Assembly (NCBI GenBank): GCA_037039925.1 | Contig: JAXRKP010000579.1 | Coordinates: forward strand, 26,001-90,000 | DNA length: 64,000 nucleotides | Reading direction: 5' to 3' | Origin: Doris montereyensis | Lineage: Eukaryota; Mollusca; Gastropoda; Nudibranchia; Dorididae | Part shown: piece by piece, positions 24,003 to 34,754 of the stretch | How positions within the stretch are numbered: the first letter of the stretch is position 1 | How the letters are laid out: each line of letters starts with the position of its first letter | Translations under genes and position numbers: made by a program | Notes under the pieces: generated by a model | The model's input: the letters and a program-made list of their open reading frames with translations, nothing else | Database searches by the model: none | What the model was told of the DNA's origin: nothing

Positions 24003-24209
24003 TCAAGGAACAAAAGGGGTAGAACTGTGTGCCATTTGTTCCAGCTGTAGCAGCAGTTTTCTCTTTTTCAAATGTAGAACCTCGATTTCAATGGTAAGTT
24101 TATTCTTTTGTAAATGCAGAACCTCCAGCTCGACCATTGGCAAAGACGGCCGGATGCGTGAACTGCGATGCGTCTTCCGTTTGTGCCTGCTGTTCACCTT
24201 GTCTGTCAC
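24003..24209 (-). pseudogene. Leucine-zipper-like open segment, possible transposon-derived fragment
   Basis: The open frame carries an internal near-duplication, ELEVLHLQKNKLTIEIEVLH followed by LKKRKLLLQLEQMA, with regularly spaced Leu/Ile as in a coiled coil. I recall similar C-terminal helices in Myb/SANT-like partner proteins of Harbinger-type transposons, but no Myb domain is visible upstream, so this is a guess. It could also be a chance frame of 68 residues. Confidence 0.25.
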
Positions 24210-24598
24210 ATTTGCGATATCTGAGAGTGTGACGGAAAAACAACAAAATAACCAACAAGAAACTTTTTTTTTAAAAGTAAACGAGCCTGATCACTAATAT
24301 CAATACTCGTTTAATGATGACGAGTTCGCAAAACCTAACATTCACTAAAATTAGTTAAATAGGGGTCAATGATCATTGTTGCGTTGTTTGAAGGGAGCAT
24401 ACACAATATAGGTGTTCCTGGTGTGTTTGTTTGATTTTCGGAAAAATTTGTCATTCCAAGACTGCGCAATGTCTTGGCTTTTGAAAGTGTGACAAGAGAG
24501 AGAACCCAACAAGACAGCAGAGATGATTCAAATCCATAACTATTAATACGTTAAAATGGATGGATCTAAAGATTATCATGGAACGCCAACTGGTACCT

Positions 24599-24603
<5 letters not shown>

Positions 24604-24693
<90 letters not shown>
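24604..24693. repeat. (TA)n microsatellite
   Basis: About 90 bp of pure alternating tata. Confidence 0.98.
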
Positions 24694-24695
<2 letters not shown>

Positions 24696-25544
24696 GGGGT
24701 AAGATGCAAAAACTGCTATATCCAAAAAAGATAACTTGAGAAAATCAACTTTGTCTTCCCTTAGTTCTAAATAAAAGCCCCATCAATTTGATGTTTAGAG
24801 ATGAATTATAATATGACACAGATCTATGCTAGACGACAGAAGTTGACGAAAGTGGGAGAGTCCTTGAAAAAGAAGGAAGATAGGGAGGGGGAAAGGTGTA
24901 AAAAAAATTTAAATGCTACAAAACTTATTGTGGACAGGAGAAACAAGCAATAAAAAAGCTTAAAGAAGCATACAATTTCACAGAGAGAAACAATCTGGGG
25001 TTATTTTTTTTAGCAACAACAAAATTTCACATCCAAAGGCACCCCATGACACCTCCATCCTTAGAACCTTTCATCATGACGAAATAGTCTCACCTTTGCT
25101 TGAAACAGGAGATTGTGTGGGTGAATTCGCTGTTTTGGGGGCAGAATCCATACTTGGTGAAACCTTCAATTGGACAGACATGAGAATGAACGTATTGATG
25201 AAGGGCAATTGATGGATATACATAGCTACGTCTCAAACAAGAGGTAGATAACATAAAAATCATTTGATTTGTTGTTAACCTTTACAACTCTAAGGACAAA
25301 CTCGGACCACATCATCAACTAATTTTATCTTGCACGACGGCAAATTACAGATAACATTGATGATTTAAAATTAGGGAAAGATCATACAATCCTGTATTTT
25401 TTCCTCACAGTTAGCAACCCTCTTTGTATTCTCTGATGGAAAATCTAACAGTTCAAATGACTACTTTAAACTTCTCTTTTATTTGCTGTTTTGTTTTGTT
25501 ATTTTTAAACATATTTTCTATATTGTTACATTCGGTCACGTTAC
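24694..25544. other. Unassigned sequence
   Basis: No exon accepted. A 36-nt candidate at 25094-25129 (minus) is discussed among the rejected items. Confidence 0.4.
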
Positions 25545-25766
25545 CTCTTCATTTTGATCATCGATTTTGTCAGAATCCCTGTCAGACTTTGAAATCAATG
25601 TATCAGATAAACTTGACGCATCAGATGAATACGATTCATCACATTTCCTCTCACCGTCTTGCTGCTGCTCGTTTAAAAGTGGAGACGTTTCAAGGACAGA
25701 TTGGGAATTGGCAAATGCTAGGGGCTTTCTGATCCATGGACTGTAGGAAAGCCATGGACGTGTAAT
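25545..25766 (-). CDS. Candidate internal exon, acidic Ser-rich, phase 0
   Basis: On the minus strand a good acceptor (cttttcttgctcacctcacccag, with a long pyrimidine tract) is followed by 222 nt open in one frame (74 codons), ending at a donor GAG|gtaacg. The peptide runs from ITRPWLSYSPWIRKPLAF, through NEQQQDGERKCDESY, to an acidic serine-rich end (SSDASSLSDTL, SDRDSDKIDDQNEE). It has no Met, so it can only be an internal or 3' exon. It is phase 0 at both ends like every AT-hook exon upstream (29.0-36.9 kb), and its acidic tail would suit the end of an HMGA-like protein, but linkage is inference. No known domain is recognised. It could belong to another minus-strand gene or be a chance open stretch. 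Confidence 0.4.
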
Positions 25767-25769
25767 CTG

Positions 25770-26344
25770 GGTGAGGTGAGCAAGAAAAGAGCATCATATC
25801 ATATGTACTAATGGTTTATATATTAGAAAATGACATGGAAACAGTAACTAAAAAACGTTCATTGGTGTAATTTGGGGACAATGACGAAACGAATGGACTA
25901 AAAATCCTTTTAATGACATTGGCATGTCAATCGTGTTACATCAGCCAACAAATAGTTCAAATGAAAATAAAGAACGTATCTCTGGGTTCGTCTTTTTAAA
26001 AAAAAAAGTTTAAGGGAGTCTTCATAACTTATCAAAGTAAGAAATCTCTCACGATTGATTACATAAAGATATGATTGCATGTGGACACAGGGCAGAAAAT
26101 AAATGAGATAAAATTCTAAAGTTGAGTAGGCTAAGGGCAAATCATTAGCTTGCGGAAATGAGAAAGCTATTAATTGTACATGACTCATTCTCAAAAGGAG
26201 GCCATTTCAGAGAGTTTGCCTTTCGACGTCGGATTCTTAAAGATATTCTATTACCAGACACAGGATGTTCTTAAAGCATGATAGTTTTTGATCTGATACA
26301 TGTCCACATACTCGAGAAGAAAAAAAAAATCAAGAGAATTTTTC
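25770..26344. other. Unassigned sequence
   Basis: No feature recognised. Confidence 0.4.
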
Positions 26345-26468
26345 AACACTGCATTGCGCATATTAAAGATGCCTTGACTGTGTTAAGACGGCAGTCCGGA
26401 CAAAATTAAAAATCCTACCAAAACCCCCAAGATCACCTGAGTTGTGGATGTGGGTAAATCAAATTAAA
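26345..26468 (+). mobile_element. Family A SINE, 3' half
   Basis: cattgcgcatattaaagatg, gcagtccggacaaaattaaa and gttgtggatgtgggtaaatc match family A. Confidence 0.8.
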
Positions 26469-26929
26469 AGGGTCCGTCCTGTTAGGCGGTGACTACTGTA
26501 TTTGAATAAATAACACAGTTCTAAAAAACCTGAGCGTGTAGAGCAAATTTAGGACCACCTTTTTCGGGAATGAGTCATATCCATATATGACATAATGTAG
26601 ATGTTAGAGCTCTGTAAGGACAAAGCTCAATTTAAGAATTATGAACTTCAATGATAATTATCCTGTGAGGTTTTGATTTGCTTGTATGTAATTCTAGTCA
26701 TGGTGATATTTGCACCTAGCTAGAGCTGTTTTTACACAGGATACAAAAAATCTTCATTGTTTGTTATTATTAGTAAGATTTATCTTCATCAATCCATCAT
26801 TAGCACTATACTTTGTCCTTGTCACCTCGGAGCTCCTAACATCTACGTTGTGTTTATAGTTTCTATATATACGCACATAGCTGCCAACCCCCCCCTTTTT
26901 TTTTTTCCAAATCGAGGAACAGACTTTCA

Positions 26930-27265
26930 CCCAGCATATTAATTCTAACCTGCATGACGGCCAATAATAATCCAGAAAAGATTGGCCATTCAAGTTCGAC
27001 TTAACAAATGTCCATAACAAAAAATCTGCCAATTGCTAGTAAGACATTCTGGCGAAGTGCAGCAATAATTTTGGGACCTCAAGACTTTAACCTCGCTCCA
27101 TCTCTCTGGAGTTTCTACTGTTAACGTAATGTTTCTTTAAACAAGAATTACAGTTGTTAACCCTCACATACATACTTTTCAAATTAAATACAGACATATA
27201 ACGCAGTAAATACGTTTTTGTACATGCTGGATGGCAGCTGTGCATATACATATAACATATCAACA
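26930..27265 (+). repeat. Family E dispersed repeat, copy 1
   Basis: Aligns in order with 35285-35600: ttccagaaaa..attga/ttgg, caaaaaatctgccaattgct, ttctggc, tctctggagt..actgttaac, ttaaccctcacatacatac, ttttcaaattaaatacagac and aatacgttttt..gcagct. No coding content. Both copies flank or lie in the AT-hook gene region in the same orientation. Confidence 0.75.
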
Positions 27266-27978
27266 ACATACAAAAAAATGGGGGGGGGGGCTCCCAAGGC
27301 ACAGCATACCATACAAAGGTCATAGGTAATGCAAATTACATCAGAATTCCATTCGGTAGAATGCAGATTTGTTATAAATATATGCCAGTCTACAATCCTC
27401 GCCTCAGGGACATGTGCTCAAGGAAGAAATGGGAACAAACAAAAATTCATTTATTTTTTGGCACCTACAAGAGAGCTACATAACTCATCGTATATAGACA
27501 CTCATATATAGACTGAGGTATGCTGTGCCGTTTAATGTTGGGAGTCCCCCCCCCCCCTGGACACTAACTAAAGGTTACAGTTACAGGAAAACAGTATTTG
27601 ATCTTAATAAACGTACTTGTTATTACTTTGACATACTTACATTTCCTCCTTCTGCAACATGTCCGCTTGAGGCACAATTTTAATGGATTGAAAAATCAGG
27701 GGGGAGGAAATTCATTTTCCCCTTCAGCAACAAGCTGCTACGACTACGGTCATAACGGAAACAAAAACCAAAAAATAGAGGGGGAAAAACAAACGATACT
27801 GTCCACACATGTAACACCATGCCACGGGTCGTCGCCTTTTATACCAGTGGAATAATAAAAGAAGTGAAATTACGACAATGCCCCGATGTTACATCATGAT
27901 CATCCGTTAGCCGGTAAAAATGGATAAGTTTTAACGCACACATCTTTTGCAATTCATGTCCCCGTTTAGTTTCACTGC
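27266..27978. other. Unassigned sequence with G- and C-runs
   Basis: G-run at about 27281-27290 and C-run at about 27547-27557. No exon seen. Confidence 0.5.
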
Positions 27979-27979
27979 C

Positions 27980-28075
27980 ACCACATGCAGCTATCTCAGC
28001 AAGATGAAAAGACAAGGTGAAAGCGGGTAAAGCAAAGAAGCAGAACCTACCAATAGCTCCCACCTACCTGAAGGG
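27980..28075 (+). repeat. Family C element, copy
   Basis: gcagctatctcagcaagatg, gtgaaagcgggtaaagcaaa and gaagcagaacctaccaatag match family C. Confidence 0.7.
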
Positions 28076-28164
28076 AGGAGAAATCAGACACGAGTTATGA
28101 CATGGAAGCTATGGACTATGGGGCAAAAAAGGTACCACTAGGGTGACTCACGACCTTTTTGTTT

Positions 28165-28295
28165 CATCAAAACTTACCCTGTCCAACATTGCAGTGATCT
28201 CAAGGCAAATTAAGAGAAAACAGCAAGATGAAAGAGAAGTGAAAGAAGGAAAGGAAAGAAGCAGGACCTACCAGCAGAACCCACCAACTGTCTGC
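28165..28295 (+). repeat. Family C element, near-complete copy
   Basis: ttaccctgtccaacattgca, gtgatctcaaggcaaattaa, gagaaaacagcaagatgaaa, gaaggaaaggaaagaagcag and gacctaccagcagaaccca. Good reference copy for the family. Confidence 0.85.
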
Positions 28296-28876
28296 ATACT
28301 CAGGGGCAAAATATCGGCAATGAGTGCACATTCAGTCACAGTCCTTAATATCATCATTGGCCTAATAACATTCCTGAATATCACGCCTCGACAGTCCTAA
28401 TATCACCATTGGCGACTATTCGTCTGCCTGAGAAATGTGGCATGCCAGTCAATTGGCTGTGACGCCATGTTGCTAAATTTGTATGGCTGATACTGATGTT
28501 AGGAAAGCCGAGGAGTGGCTTTGATGCCCAATCGGCAAAACTCGAAGAGTTTCATGTGTAGTTTATAGAAGCGTAAACTCTCCATATTGTCGCAACTTGT
28601 TTCAAAATTAGGTGTTCGGATTTGAATTGCCAGATTATCAGGGACAAATAATGAAAAAAAAAAAAAATGTCCCCAGTTCATTTGTTTAGATTTCTCAGAC
28701 ATCCGGATTGTGATTGTATCATGTTGATTGATATGGATCCCTTCTTAAATTCCTAAAGATAAAATTGAAAACAAAAATTAAGTAGCAGCAAAGACAATTG
28801 CAAGACAAAGCAAAGATATGGCAATAAATGGTGTACACACACTTTAACACTAAAAATCACACAATTGCAAAAGTTT
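28296..28876. other. Unassigned sequence
   Basis: No exon recognised in either strand; probably intron of the AT-hook gene if the 25.5 kb exon belongs to it. Confidence 0.4.
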
Positions 28877-28982
28877 TGAAACCATATATGTGCAGTTATC
28901 TCAGGGTGAATTAAGAGAAATCAGCATGACAAAAGAAAAGAGAAGTGAAAGAGCCTAACAGCAGCACCCGCTAACCGCCCAC
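28877..28982 (+). repeat. Family C element next to AT-hook exon
   Basis: gtgcagttatctcagggtga, attaagagaaatcagcatga, gtgaaagagcctaacagcag and cacccgctaaccgccca. It lies 26 bp beyond the donor of the 29008-29079 exon. Confidence 0.8.
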
Positions 28983-29007
28983 GTTTTGTAAAACACTGTA
29001 AACTCAC

Positions 29008-29079
29008 TGAGCCTTTCGGTCTTCCGCGACCACGGGGAGATTTGATCACGGTCTTCTTGGCTTCACGCTTGGCCTTCTC
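29008..29079 (-). CDS. AT-hook (HMGA-like) protein, exon with second AT-hook
   Basis: Minus-strand 72-nt phase-0 exon, acceptor ttatcttatcttag, donor TCA|gtgagt. It encodes EKAKREAKKTVIK followed by SPRGRGRPKGS. The PRGRGRP core is a canonical AT-hook, which binds the minor groove of AT-rich DNA, and the RPKGS extension matches the middle hook of vertebrate HMGA. It is the last exon firmly assigned to this gene; the donor shows that more coding sequence follows at lower coordinates. The acceptor pyrimidine tract is the (TATCT)n tail of a retroposon lying at 29080-29330. Confidence 0.85.
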
Positions 29080-29330
29080 CTAAGATAAGATAAGATAGAT
29101 AATCTTTATTTTTCCTTTTGAGAAATTTGTTTTAGACACAATTTCATTACATTTCTTCGAACCAAATGATCATTTCTTAAATAGCATAATATGATACATA
29201 TTAACAAAGAATAATAATAATCATGATGATAATGTAATACATTATGACATATCTTATATAAACAATAAGACACAACTCTTATCTCTCTAACAGACAAACA
29301 ATAGTGACTCAGTGCTGTCACACCTTAAGT
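29080..29330 (-). mobile_element. CR1-like retroposon 3' end with (TATCT)n tail
   Basis: On the minus strand the sequence ends aaaaggaaaaataaagatta then ctatcttatcttatctta. This is the usual 3' UTR end and pentanucleotide tail of CR1/L2-type non-LTR elements. The tail runs into the AG of the splice acceptor of the 29008-29079 exon. The upstream part (to about 29330) is AT-rich non-coding. Confidence 0.65.
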
Positions 29331-29331
29331 T

Positions 29332-29355
29332 GGGGGGGGGGGGGGGGGGGGGGGG
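29332..29355. repeat. G24 homopolymer
   Basis: Twenty-four uninterrupted G on the plus strand, the longest of the many G-runs in this window. Confidence 0.95.
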
Positions 29356-29439
29356 ATAAAGAAAATAACATTAATAATAATAATTCACAGGTAATATCAT
29401 TTGTTTCATAGGAAATTATCCTGTCTACAATATGACATG

Positions 29440-29725
29440 GTAACGCCCTGTCTACAATATTACATGGTACCGTTCCTTCAAGGCTGCTACAGCCCAGAGC
29501 CGGAGCTTATACCGGTTTCAAAAAGCGTGAAGTCAAATACGTGACGACAATCACCACGTGGACAGGCCACAAGTCTGACGTAGGTTTTTACTCCCGAGGG
29601 GGGGGGGTACCCCCAGTGTCTTTCCCATTGTCCTAGCTTTGCTAATTCAAACCCGGGACCTCATGATCCCCAGTCTAGCAGCCTAACGCCTAACAATCCG
29701 CCACCGCTGTCAACCTGAATGTGTG
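29440..29725 (-). mobile_element. Family T SINE
   Basis: Reverse orientation: agagccggagcttatacc, gtgtctttcccattg, cctagctttgctaattcaaa, cccgggacctcatgatcccc (B-box complement) and gtctagcagcctaacgcc. Confidence 0.82.
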
Positions 29726-29824
29726 CCAGGGTTTGATTGACTCATTGCAATTCACGTGATCGTCCACCACAATGCCTTGATTTCAGGGTAGTTGATTCAT
29801 TTGTTTTGTTGCAATTTATTTATA

Positions 29825-29998
29825 GAGGACTTGTGAGGAAAACAGCAAGATAAAAATAGGTGAACCCTGCCAACCACAACCCACACAAATCGCAGGGTTA
29901 ATTAAGAGGGGAAACAGCAAGACGAACTGATAAGACATGTGAAAGAGAAGTAAGACCTACCAGTGCGAAAACAAGCACCCCCCACGCCCAACGTGAAT
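29825..29998 (+). repeat. Family C elements, one fragment plus one copy
   Basis: gaggaaaacagcaagataaa at 29834 and again ttaattaagaggggaaacag at 29898, followed by gtgaaagagaagtaagacct, accagtgcg and ccccccacgccca. Two adjacent insertions or an internal duplication. Confidence 0.75.
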
Positions 29999-30024
29999 TG
30001 GAAGAATTGGTTGGTTGATTGAAG

Positions 30025-30160
30025 TTTTAAGCTTACCCCATCCAACACATGCGATGATCTCAGGGTGAAAATTAAGAAGAAGAAGCAGCAAGGCAATAGA
30101 CCAGTGAAAGAGTGAAAGGAAAGAAGAATCTGGATCTACCAGTAGCACCCGCCCACCCAC
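30025..30160 (+). repeat. Family C element, near-complete copy
   Basis: cttaccccatccaacacatg, gatgatctcagggtgaaaat, gtgaaagagtgaaaggaaag, ctaccagtagcacccgccca. Confidence 0.85.
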
Positions 30161-30740
30161 AATTGGGAGAGAAGGCGTGAAACAAGGTTATCTACTCTTT
30201 CCCTTTCACTTCCTGCTGACATTGAGTAATAAGCTGAATAATGAAAATAACAAATGGAAGGAAAACAAAACGGAATACAGTGGACGATGTCTCGTGGTCA
30301 CAACTCAATGGCCAGGACTTTGAATGCTGTCGATCTATCGTTATTTTATCACATAGCCATCAACAGATGGACGAAAAGACAACAGGTTGTCTACTTTTCC
30401 ATTCATTCTGGATATCTTTTCCAAAATCAGAATTTCTTTATTTATATTCTGGATGGTTTTTTCCAATCAATTTATATGAATATATCATATATCGTGAATG
30501 TACAAAAACGGCATTTTTATTATTTATTACCCGAAAAATAATAATCCTCAAAAAGTTTGCAAGATATCAAAAAAAAACCTGACGTCATTATATTAACATT
30601 GACAAGAGGAACATGTGTGCCAAATATAATACAAATCGTTTTGGTAAATGGCGGAGGAGATATGTTGTAAAAAGAAATTATACGTCATATGGACATTTTT
30701 TCTGCCATAAACGTATAGATAAATGATCGTTCTATCTGAA
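30161..30740. other. Unassigned intronic sequence
   Basis: Overlapping open frames (30241-30582, 30254-30541) show no recognised domain. The sequence lies in an intron of the minus-strand AT-hook gene. Confidence 0.5.
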
Positions 30741-30754
30741 TATGCAAAGAACAG

Positions 30755-30850
30755 AAAAAGTTTTTCAACTGTTGACAGGGCTCGAACGCACTAGCTTTTG
30801 GTTGAGAGGCCGACACCTTGCCTGCCTCTGGACTATCAAGTCCCCACACA
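30755..30850 (-). mobile_element. Family A SINE, 5' tRNA-like head
   Basis: ttttcaactgttgacagggc, tcgaacgcactagcttttgg, ttgagaggccgacaccttgc, ctctggactatcaagtcccc: the reverse complement of the family A head. Confidence 0.82.
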
Positions 30851-30941
30851 GCACTGAGCATCTCGGAGGCATACGTGACTTGGTTTACCCGGATGAATGG
30901 CTTTCAGCCCAAACTCCCATGTTGTCTTTTCGTCTCATTAT

Positions 30942-31215
30942 AATACAATTTACCCTGACCCTAATAATACATGTACGCGGTGACCTCATGGAAAATTCAG
31001 AAGAAGGAGCAACATGAAAGATAAGTAGCTAACAGTGAAGTGGCAGAGGTGGGTGGAACCTACCAGCAACGCCCTCCCACGCTATCACCCAGATTTGATT
31101 TTGTTGAAATTGACCCCCATCCACCGGATACAGTCATTTCAGGGTGAATTTAAGGAAACAGAAAGATGAATCAAAAGAATTGTGAAAATATGAAAGGAAA
31201 GTAGCACCACCTATA
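30942..31215 (+). repeat. Two tandem family C elements
   Basis: First copy 30942-31083 (tttaccctgaccctaataat, ggaacctaccagcaacgccc). Second 31095-31215 (ttgacccccatccaccggat, tttcagggtgaatttaagga, atgaaaggaaagtagcacca). Confidence 0.75.
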
Positions 31216-31369
31216 TGGACTATTAGATAGCCCCCCCCCCCCCAAAACACCCTTTCTTTATGGGACTAAACAAGACCACTGCAGCATGAAAACCAATTTT
31301 ATCAGGTTGGTACCTAAAAAGGCTTTGACAAACACATGATTAAGAGTGAAAACGAGCATCATTGGTATT

Positions 31370-31512
31370 AGGTGTAGTTTGTGGCATTAGTGACTGGGTG
31401 GCTAGGCTGCTGGACTGGGAATCATGAGGTACCGAGTTTGAATCCTAGCAAAGCTAGGTCTGACGTTATGTTCCTTTGGGAAAGACATTTAACCCTCGAA
31501 CTGGCTTATAAT
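31370..31512 (+). mobile_element. Family T SINE, 5' part
   Basis: tgactgggtggctaggctgc (A-box region), ggaatcatgaggtaccgagt, tttgaatcctagcaaagcta (B-box) and gttcctttgggaaagacatt. Confidence 0.85.
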
Positions 31513-31645
31513 ATGTAAACTTCTTTGATGGTCATGTTCAGTGTGGCAATTAGGGGTTAAGATAAATTATGATGACCTTGACCTTTTACTGTCAAACTGT
31601 GAAGTAGCTTTTAGGAGGGAGGAGGGAGAGAGAGGGGGGTCTTAC

Positions 31646-31687
31646 CTCTGCTGAAAGTGGAGGGCGTCCTCTTCCTCTGACAGATTT
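31646..31687 (-). CDS. AT-hook (HMGA-like) protein, exon with first AT-hook
   Basis: Minus-strand 42-nt phase-0 micro-exon. The acceptor is ccaaaacatcag and the donor GAG|gtaag. It encodes KSVRGRGRPPLSAE; RGRGRP is the AT-hook core. It lies between the Ser/Lys-rich exon at 35054-35101 and the second hook exon at 29008-29079, with introns of about 3.4 and 2.6 kb. Confidence 0.85.
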
Positions 31688-31699
31688 CTGATGTTTTGG

Positions 31700-32090
31700 G
31701 GAAAAAAACAAGACAATGACAGTATTTATATGGAAAGTAGAAAAAAACAATTTATTTTATTAAATGAGTTTGTTGTATAAGTTGTGAAAAACAAGATTAC
31801 AGCCTTTGCTGTTCTGTTGACGAACGTCAGACGTCTTTTCAACAAGACCCCCAGCGCATTGTCAACAAAATTTCCTGTTAAACTTTAAACTTAAACCCAT
31901 GTTGTATTACTATTTCCTCAATATCTTGTCATTGCTGTGCTTTCGAAAGCTTGATGACAGCAGTTTCTATATATCAGATAAATGAAGGCAAAGCCTTTGT
32001 TTGAGATGTGCTGTGTGTAATTTAAAACATGTATGGAGTGTCGTGTGTGTTTCAGTCTGCAGGTTGGCTATCATGAAAGGGGTGCGCAGT
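31700..32090. other. Intronic sequence, nothing recognised
   Basis: No repeat family or exon seen. Confidence 0.4.
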
Positions 32091-32094
32091 ACAA

Positions 32095-32935
32095 AATGGT
32101 TTCACACAACCATGATTATGGTTTCACACAACCATGATTATGGTTTCACACAACCATGATTATGGTTTCACACAACCACGATTATGGTTTCACACAACCA
32201 CGTTTATGGTTTCACACAACCACGATTATGGTTTCACACAACCACGTTTATGGTTTCACATCACCTTGATTATGGTTTCACACAACCACGATTATGGTTT
32301 CACACAACCACGTTTATGGTTTCACATCACCTTGATCAGGTTTCACACAACCATGATTATGGTTTCACACCACCTTGATTATGGTTTCACAACACCTTGA
32401 TCAGGTTTCACACAACCATGATTATGGTTTCACACCACCTTGATTATGGTTTCACACAACCATGGTTTCACACAACCACGATTATGGTTTCACACAACCT
32501 TGATTATGGTTTCACACAACCACGATTATGGTTTCACACAGCCTTCATTATGGTTTCACACCACCTTGATTATGGTTTCACAACCACGATTATGGTTTCA
32601 CACAACCTTCATTATGGTTTCACACCACCTTCATTATGGTTTCACACAACCACGATTATGGTTTCACAACCACGATTATGGTTTCACAACACCTTGATTA
32701 TGGTTTCACACAACCATGATTATGGTTTCACACCACCTTGATTATGGTTTCACACAACCATGATTATGGTTTCACACCACCTGATTATGGTTTCACACAA
32801 CCATGATTATGGTTTCACACAACCATGATTATGGTTTCACACAACCATGATTATGGTTTCACACAACCATGATTATGGTTTCACACAACCTTGATTATGG
32901 TTTCACACAACCATAATTATGGTTTCATACAAACA
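32095..32935. repeat. 22-bp minisatellite (core tggtttcacacaaccatgat)
   Basis: About 38 copies of a 22-bp unit. Variant types (ccacgatta, ccacgttta, caccttgatta, ccttcatta) are arranged in repeating blocks, for example two blocks near 32205-32270 and 32285-32335. It lies in an intron of the AT-hook gene. Reading frames with MVSHNHDYGF repeats are artefacts of the array. Confidence 0.97.
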
Positions 32936-33119
32936 TTACTAGTACTAAATTCAACTTGTTCTAGATTTAGAAGCAGGACTTAGCCCTACAACAAATACAA
33001 ATATGTTTTAGGTCTAGAGATTTTGATCTGATTCAAACGTATTAAATGCAGATTTAAAGATTTTAACTGGATCTGGGTTTTAAACTTTCACGTTCTGATT
33101 GGATTTAGCAGTCTTAACA

Positions 33120-33410
33120 TTGTAACCAGTGACGTTGGTGGCCGAGTGGTTAGGTTGCCAGACTTGGGATCATGAGGCCTTGGTTCAAATTCTAGCAAAG
33201 CTAGGCCTGTGTTGTGTTCCTTGGGAAAGACGCGTAACAAGCATTTTTGACATTCGACCGTTGTGTGAATGGATACAAGCATACAAATCCTGCACCAAAC
33301 ACCAGTTCAGGAGAAGAATATAATATTATCACCTGTTCGCTTCACGCTATTGAAACATGGATAAAGCTCCGGCTCTATGGGCCATAATATGGCTTTGATG
33401 GAACATCCTA
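33120..33410 (+). mobile_element. Family T SINE, full length
   Basis: ggtggccgagtggttaggtt (A-box), ttggttcaaattctagcaaa (B-box), ttgtgttccttgggaaagac, cctgttcgcttcacgct and ctatgggccataatatggct. Confidence 0.88.
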
Positions 33411-34754
33411 ACAAGGTTAGGGAAAAGTGCTTGCATCACTCCATTCACATGTTTACGTATCAATCTCTAAAAATAGCTCATGTTGGTACCACTGCAAGGT
33501 CTGTCCTTTTCATCTGTAATTTGATCTTTGTATTTTTAGTTTTATATGTCTGCGGCATAAAGGACAGTCCGAGCTAGAGCCAAACATGTAATGCTCTCCC
33601 ACAGGTCAAGTGTGAATTTCTTTAGCATACAGGGTCGAAAATCGTGTTTTACCATGTATACCTCTCAAAACTCTAAACACAAGTGACCTTGCTTACAGTG
33701 AGGGGTTGCCCGAACCATCTGCATGAAAAAATGATTGTGTGCAAAGGGTGAAGCTAGGATTTAGACTTAGTTTGAACTATGATTTTATAATTAAAGTAGG
33801 TATTCCAAAACCGGGCCGCCCCTGTGTGATGGGCCGCGAAATCTAAATTTCACCTCTTTTCCCCCTACTGTCGCTCAATCAATTGTATGATAAAACGTAT
33901 GAAACATAAAGAAAATAAAGACGAATCCAAGCTCTTTCACATGGTGCTTGTTTTGTTTTTATTGAGTTTGAGAGAGAGAAGGCGACAGTGAAAAATACAA
34001 CTTCTGTCAAATTTTATCGCTTCATGTGTGAAAGCCATAATTAGTTTATAATCGTCGCCATTTTGGAACTTTTGGCTGGCCTGGCTCAAACATGGCCCAT
34101 CCATCATGAGCAGACATGGCTGAAGGCATTATTTATTTAACTCTTGGGCGCAAGAAAAAAATGGCTTAATTTTAGGTTTATTTTTATGTCTGCGGTCTTA
34201 ATGAGTTTTATTTTATATTGATTATCTTATTAAATTTCATAGATCTTGAACTCTGAGGTAGAGATTCACGCATCTTGAACTCTGAGGTTAGATTCTAGTC
34301 TAGGCAATACTAGCATGAAAATTGCCATTTTTGTGTGTTGATTTGTTAGTATTGATGTACACAATGGGAGTGGAAGGTGTCCCACAGTCGGGCACACTGA
34401 TTTTTGATGTGATGAGCTACTTGAGGGATCTGTATATTATTTGGGGGGGGGGGGTTCCTGTGAGTCAGGAATAGAGTTATTAGTGATACATGTAGATGTT
34501 AAAATAATGGCAGGGTCCTGACTGTGGGAGTACTTTTGAATATATCATCGGTAGACCTAAGGTTCAGCGGCTTAAAACTTAAAATAATAATTAAATTTGT
34601 CCGACAGAATCTACTTAATTATATATATGCAAGTTAGGTCCAGTTAGGAGTACAAATTTCCGTATGCCACTGAAACATATGTTTACCCAATCATATTTTA
34701 AATAATGATATAGATTCTAGATCTCATAATGATTGAATATAATTTTGTTTGCAG
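33411..34754. other. Unassigned intronic sequence
   Basis: No coding signal recognised. A short duplication of catcttgaactctgaggt occurs at about 34242-34290, and a G-run at 34442-34453. Confidence 0.4.

Noticed and set aside
25094..25129. 36-nt phase-0 candidate exon on the minus strand (RIHPHNLLFQAK, donor gtgaga)
   Set aside because: Acceptor ccccaaaacag has a weak pyrimidine tract. The surrounding frame looks like a decayed zinc-finger-like sequence, and nothing ties it to the AT-hook gene.
30241..30582. 113-residue plus-strand frame
   Set aside because: An alternative frame over the same DNA is almost as long, no domain, and it lies in an intron of the opposite-strand gene.
32134..32741. 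Frames with repeated MVSHNHDYGF
   Set aside because: Translation of the 22-bp minisatellite, with several parallel frames equally open.
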